Below are positions 17,771 through 19,408 of a stretch of 19,408 bases of DNA, one piece after another (positions within the stretch are counted from its first letter, which is position 1; every line of letters begins with the position of its first letter). The notes under the pieces are model-generated. The model was not told the origin of the DNA. It made no database searches and worked only from the letters and a program-made list of their open reading frames with translations. The DNA is from Smittium mucronatum (taxonomy: Eukaryota > Kickxellomycota > Harpellomycetes > Harpellales > Legeriomycetaceae). Location: positions 1 through 19,408 of the forward strand of contig LSSL01005449.1 of assembly GCA_001953115.1 (NCBI GenBank), read 5' to 3'. The position numbers were made by a program, and so were the translations under genes.

Positions 17771-19270
17771 TCAATGATCTTTAATAAGTTTACTTAACAC
17801 AGACTCACAGTCATAGAACATCTCCTCAAAATACGCACGATCAGCGACAGATTTAACAAGCCAGCCCCCAGGAGAAAAATTTTGGACGGTAATCCATTCA
17901 ACGTCACCATTCGCCAATTCTCTAACCTCAGTAAAGCTTTCTATAAAAGCTCTAGTGTAGCCAGATTCCTTTGGACAACTGGGGTGTGCAATGGGAACTC
18001 CAATTACTTGAAATTTTCGGACTATTGTGTTCCCGCAAGACGGGGTCGGAGAGGAAGTTCCGTGAGAGGAATGTTTTTTAGAGGAGGTGGGACCGCTACT
18101 TTTGCTATGAGGAGACTTTTGCCTTTGAGGTTTTTTTGATCCATTTGTCGGTTCAATGCTAAGAGATAGCTGTGATTGAGGAAGGTTTTTAAGGCCGTTT
18201 ATAGGTTCGCTGTGAATCGATAACTGGGATTGAGGAAGGTTCCCCAGACCATTTGTTTGCTCATTTAGAGGGTGATGATGATGGTGGTGTGGCTGGGAGA
18301 GTTTCCTCAAACCATTTGTTTGTTCAGCATTAAAAGGCACTATTTGCGATGAAGGAGATTTCTTCAAACCATTAGTCGATTCGCTATTGAAAGGTGGCAT
18401 CTGTGAAGAAAGGGGCTTACTCAGGCCGTTTGTTAACTCATTATGGAGGTGGTGCTTTGACTGGGGAATCTTTTTAGACCCGATAATTGTTTCTCCATTA
18501 AAAGGCACCAGCTGCGAAGGAGGAGGCAATTGCAAGCCAGTCACTGGCTCGAAGCTAAAGCTAGTTAGAGAAGAATCAGTATTGACATGATCTACAGGAT
18601 GACTTTTAAGACTGATGGTCTCAGGTTCGCTGTCTCTCACAAGGCCCCGGGGGAAAGTAGAAGCGGAGGGAGTTTTTCTGATATGGGGAGATATTGAAGG
18701 AAGTGGAATACTTGGAGGCTTTGGGGAAATGGTGGGAAGATGATGGTGGTGCATATTATGAAAGTTCTCAGTGAGAGTAGCAAGGTTTGCATAGCTGCTG
18801 GCAGGGGTATAAAGTTTTCTTGGTTGGGCAGACTTGGAGTCAGTATATTCTTTTTTGATGATGAGAGAACAAAAATCGCGCTTCCCACCGCCCCACCTTT
18901 TGGAATACAATGTATGCCAGACGTCAACTAAACCAGGAGCAATAGCCTCGACGCGTTTATTGGCAACCAGACCCTTCTTTGATTTAGTTCTAACAACATC
19001 ACCATCACCGAGCAAGAGGATTTGACGAAGCTTATCGTATTTAATATCATTGGAGCAGACTTCTCTACAGAACCAACGTTTCACATCACCGGGACTACGG
19101 GCTCTTTTTTTGATGAGTATGTTATTTTTTGACTTTATAATGGGCCATTTTGAGGAGTAATACATGAAATCATTGCACTTATTCTCGTAGTTTGATACGA
19201 AATCCATAAAATCAGGACTGTCAGGCTCGGGAACGACGGACAGTTTTATTGGAGTTAGTGTCATAGACAT
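17771..19270 (-). CDS. START-like (DUF3074-type) protein with a long low-complexity insert
   Basis: Single uninterrupted frame of 499 residues ending in TGA. Residues about 44-143 resemble the N-terminal half of a START-like lipid-binding domain: GDVKRWFCRE, IKYDKLRQILL, VEAIAPGLVDVWHTLYSKRW and the RDFCSLII strand. Residues about 416-497 supply the rest: VRKFQVIGVPIAHP, SGYTRAFIESFTEVREL, DVEWITVQNFSPGGWLVKSV and a closing amphipathic helix. In ordinary members RDF and the VIGVPIxHP strand are close together. Here roughly 270 residues rich in Ser, Pro, His, Asn and Gln separate them, including about seven 19-residue repeats. The likely role is binding a lipid or other hydrophobic ligand in the cytosol; the ligand is unknown, and there is no signal peptide or membrane segment. 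The first ATG has A at -3; a second Met is at residue 3. Domain call from remembered family pattern, not a search. Confidence 0.7.
   Translation of the reverse strand: MSMTLTPIKLSVVPEPDSPDFMDFVSNYENKCNDFMYYSSKWPIIKSKNNILIKKRARSPGDVKRWFCREVCSNDIKYDKLRQILLLGDGDVVRTKSKKGLVANKRVEAIAPGLVDVWHTLYSKRWGGGKRDFCSLIIKKEYTDSKSAQPRKLYTPASSYANLATLTENFHNMHHHHLPTISPKPPSIPLPSISPHIRKTPSASTFPRGLVRDSEPETISLKSHPVDHVNTDSSLTSFSFEPVTGLQLPPPSQLVPFNGETIIGSKKIPQSKHHLHNELTNGLSKPLSSQMPPFNSESTNGLKKSPSSQIVPFNAEQTNGLRKLSQPHHHHHHPLNEQTNGLGNLPQSQLSIHSEPINGLKNLPQSQLSLSIEPTNGSKKPQRQKSPHSKSSGPTSSKKHSSHGTSSPTPSCGNTIVRKFQVIGVPIAHPSCPKESGYTRAFIESFTEVRELANGDVEWITVQNFSPGGWLVKSVADRAYFEEMFYDCESVLSKLIKDH
18131..18532 (-). repeat. Degenerate 19-residue tandem repeats within the START-like gene
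   Basis: Residues about 247-380 contain successive units of the approximate form P-x-SQ-[LIM]-x-PFN-x-E-x-TNGLKK. Clear copies include SSQMPPFNSESTNGLKK, SSQIVPFNAEQTNGLRK and two LPQSQL..EP-[IT]-NG units. One unit carries a His6 run (residues 328-333). Units vary in length by a few residues, so the array is diverged rather than freshly expanded. The segment is predicted disordered by composition. Confidence 0.8.
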
Positions 19271-19408
19271 GATATCAAGAGTCTGAGAGATAATAAAATA
19301 GTAGATTTACTTGAGAATTTGATGACTTTATTAGGGAATATATTCGACCTTTTTTACGTAGTTTAAAATTTCTCGCATAGATCTTTGTTTTTTTTTTTTT
19401 TTTTTTTT
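19271..19408 (-). promoter_or_regulatory. Upstream region of the START-like gene, ending in a T21 run
   Basis: The only sequence before the start codon within the window. It contains the 10-bp palindrome GAATATATTC (19336-19345), which could act as a TATA-like element about 65-75 nt before the ATG. The window ends in 21 consecutive T (19388-19408), possibly where a short-read assembly stopped. No upstream exon is required, as the frame opens with a well-placed ATG. Confidence 0.35.

Noticed and set aside
1..19408. tRNA, rRNA or CRISPR-type arrays
   Set aside because: Scanning both strands for B-box motifs gave only near misses, no rRNA core motifs were seen, and no regularly spaced direct repeats occur outside the protein repeats at 18131-18532.

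Overview
The window looks like nuclear DNA of a fungus, most likely an early-diverging one such as Mucoromycota (moderate confidence). The reasons are: spliceosomal introns of 69-94 nt with GTAAGT-type donors; closely spaced convergent genes; a START-like protein of the DUF3074 type, which I associate with fungi; and gene islands of ordinary composition next to a very AT-rich, gene-free expanse holding a LINE-like insertion. The sequence alone does not name the species.

Layout. Positions 1-190 are the 3' end of a plus-strand oligoribonuclease gene (REXO2/Orn type). It converges, across 184 bp, on a complete minus-strand gene for ARPC1, the WD40 subunit of the Arp2/3 complex (375-1915). I reconstructed ARPC1 as six exons encoding 372 residues, and every splice junction keeps the frame. 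Upstream of it lies a promoter-like region with eight CCAAT boxes (2068-2419). From about 2500 to 17440 there is a gene desert. Sampled 60-nt lines are mostly about 10-28% GC, rich in A/T homopolymers, and show no conserved coding sequence on either strand. Two things stand out in it. One is a promoter-like patch near 6790-7000. The other is a sharply bounded block of about 630 bp at 12969-13600 with much higher GC (35-55% in sampled lines). This block carries dense hairpin potential, a possible HDV-like ribozyme fold at its 5' end, AATAAA plus an A tract at its 3' end, and a candidate 8-bp target-site duplication. I read it as a non-autonomous, internally deleted LINE-type retroelement. The right end holds a single-exon minus-strand gene (17771-19270). 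Its 499-residue product has a START-like domain split by a long low-complexity insert containing about seven degenerate 19-residue repeats.

How it fits together. The three protein genes are unrelated in function: mitochondrial/cytosolic nano-RNA turnover, actin nucleation and probable lipid binding. Nothing suggests an operon or gene cluster. The most interesting parts are the desert, which resembles the ORF-free, LINE-bearing pericentromeric regions described in Mucor, and the structured retroelement inside it. Both interpretations are inference and can be tested.
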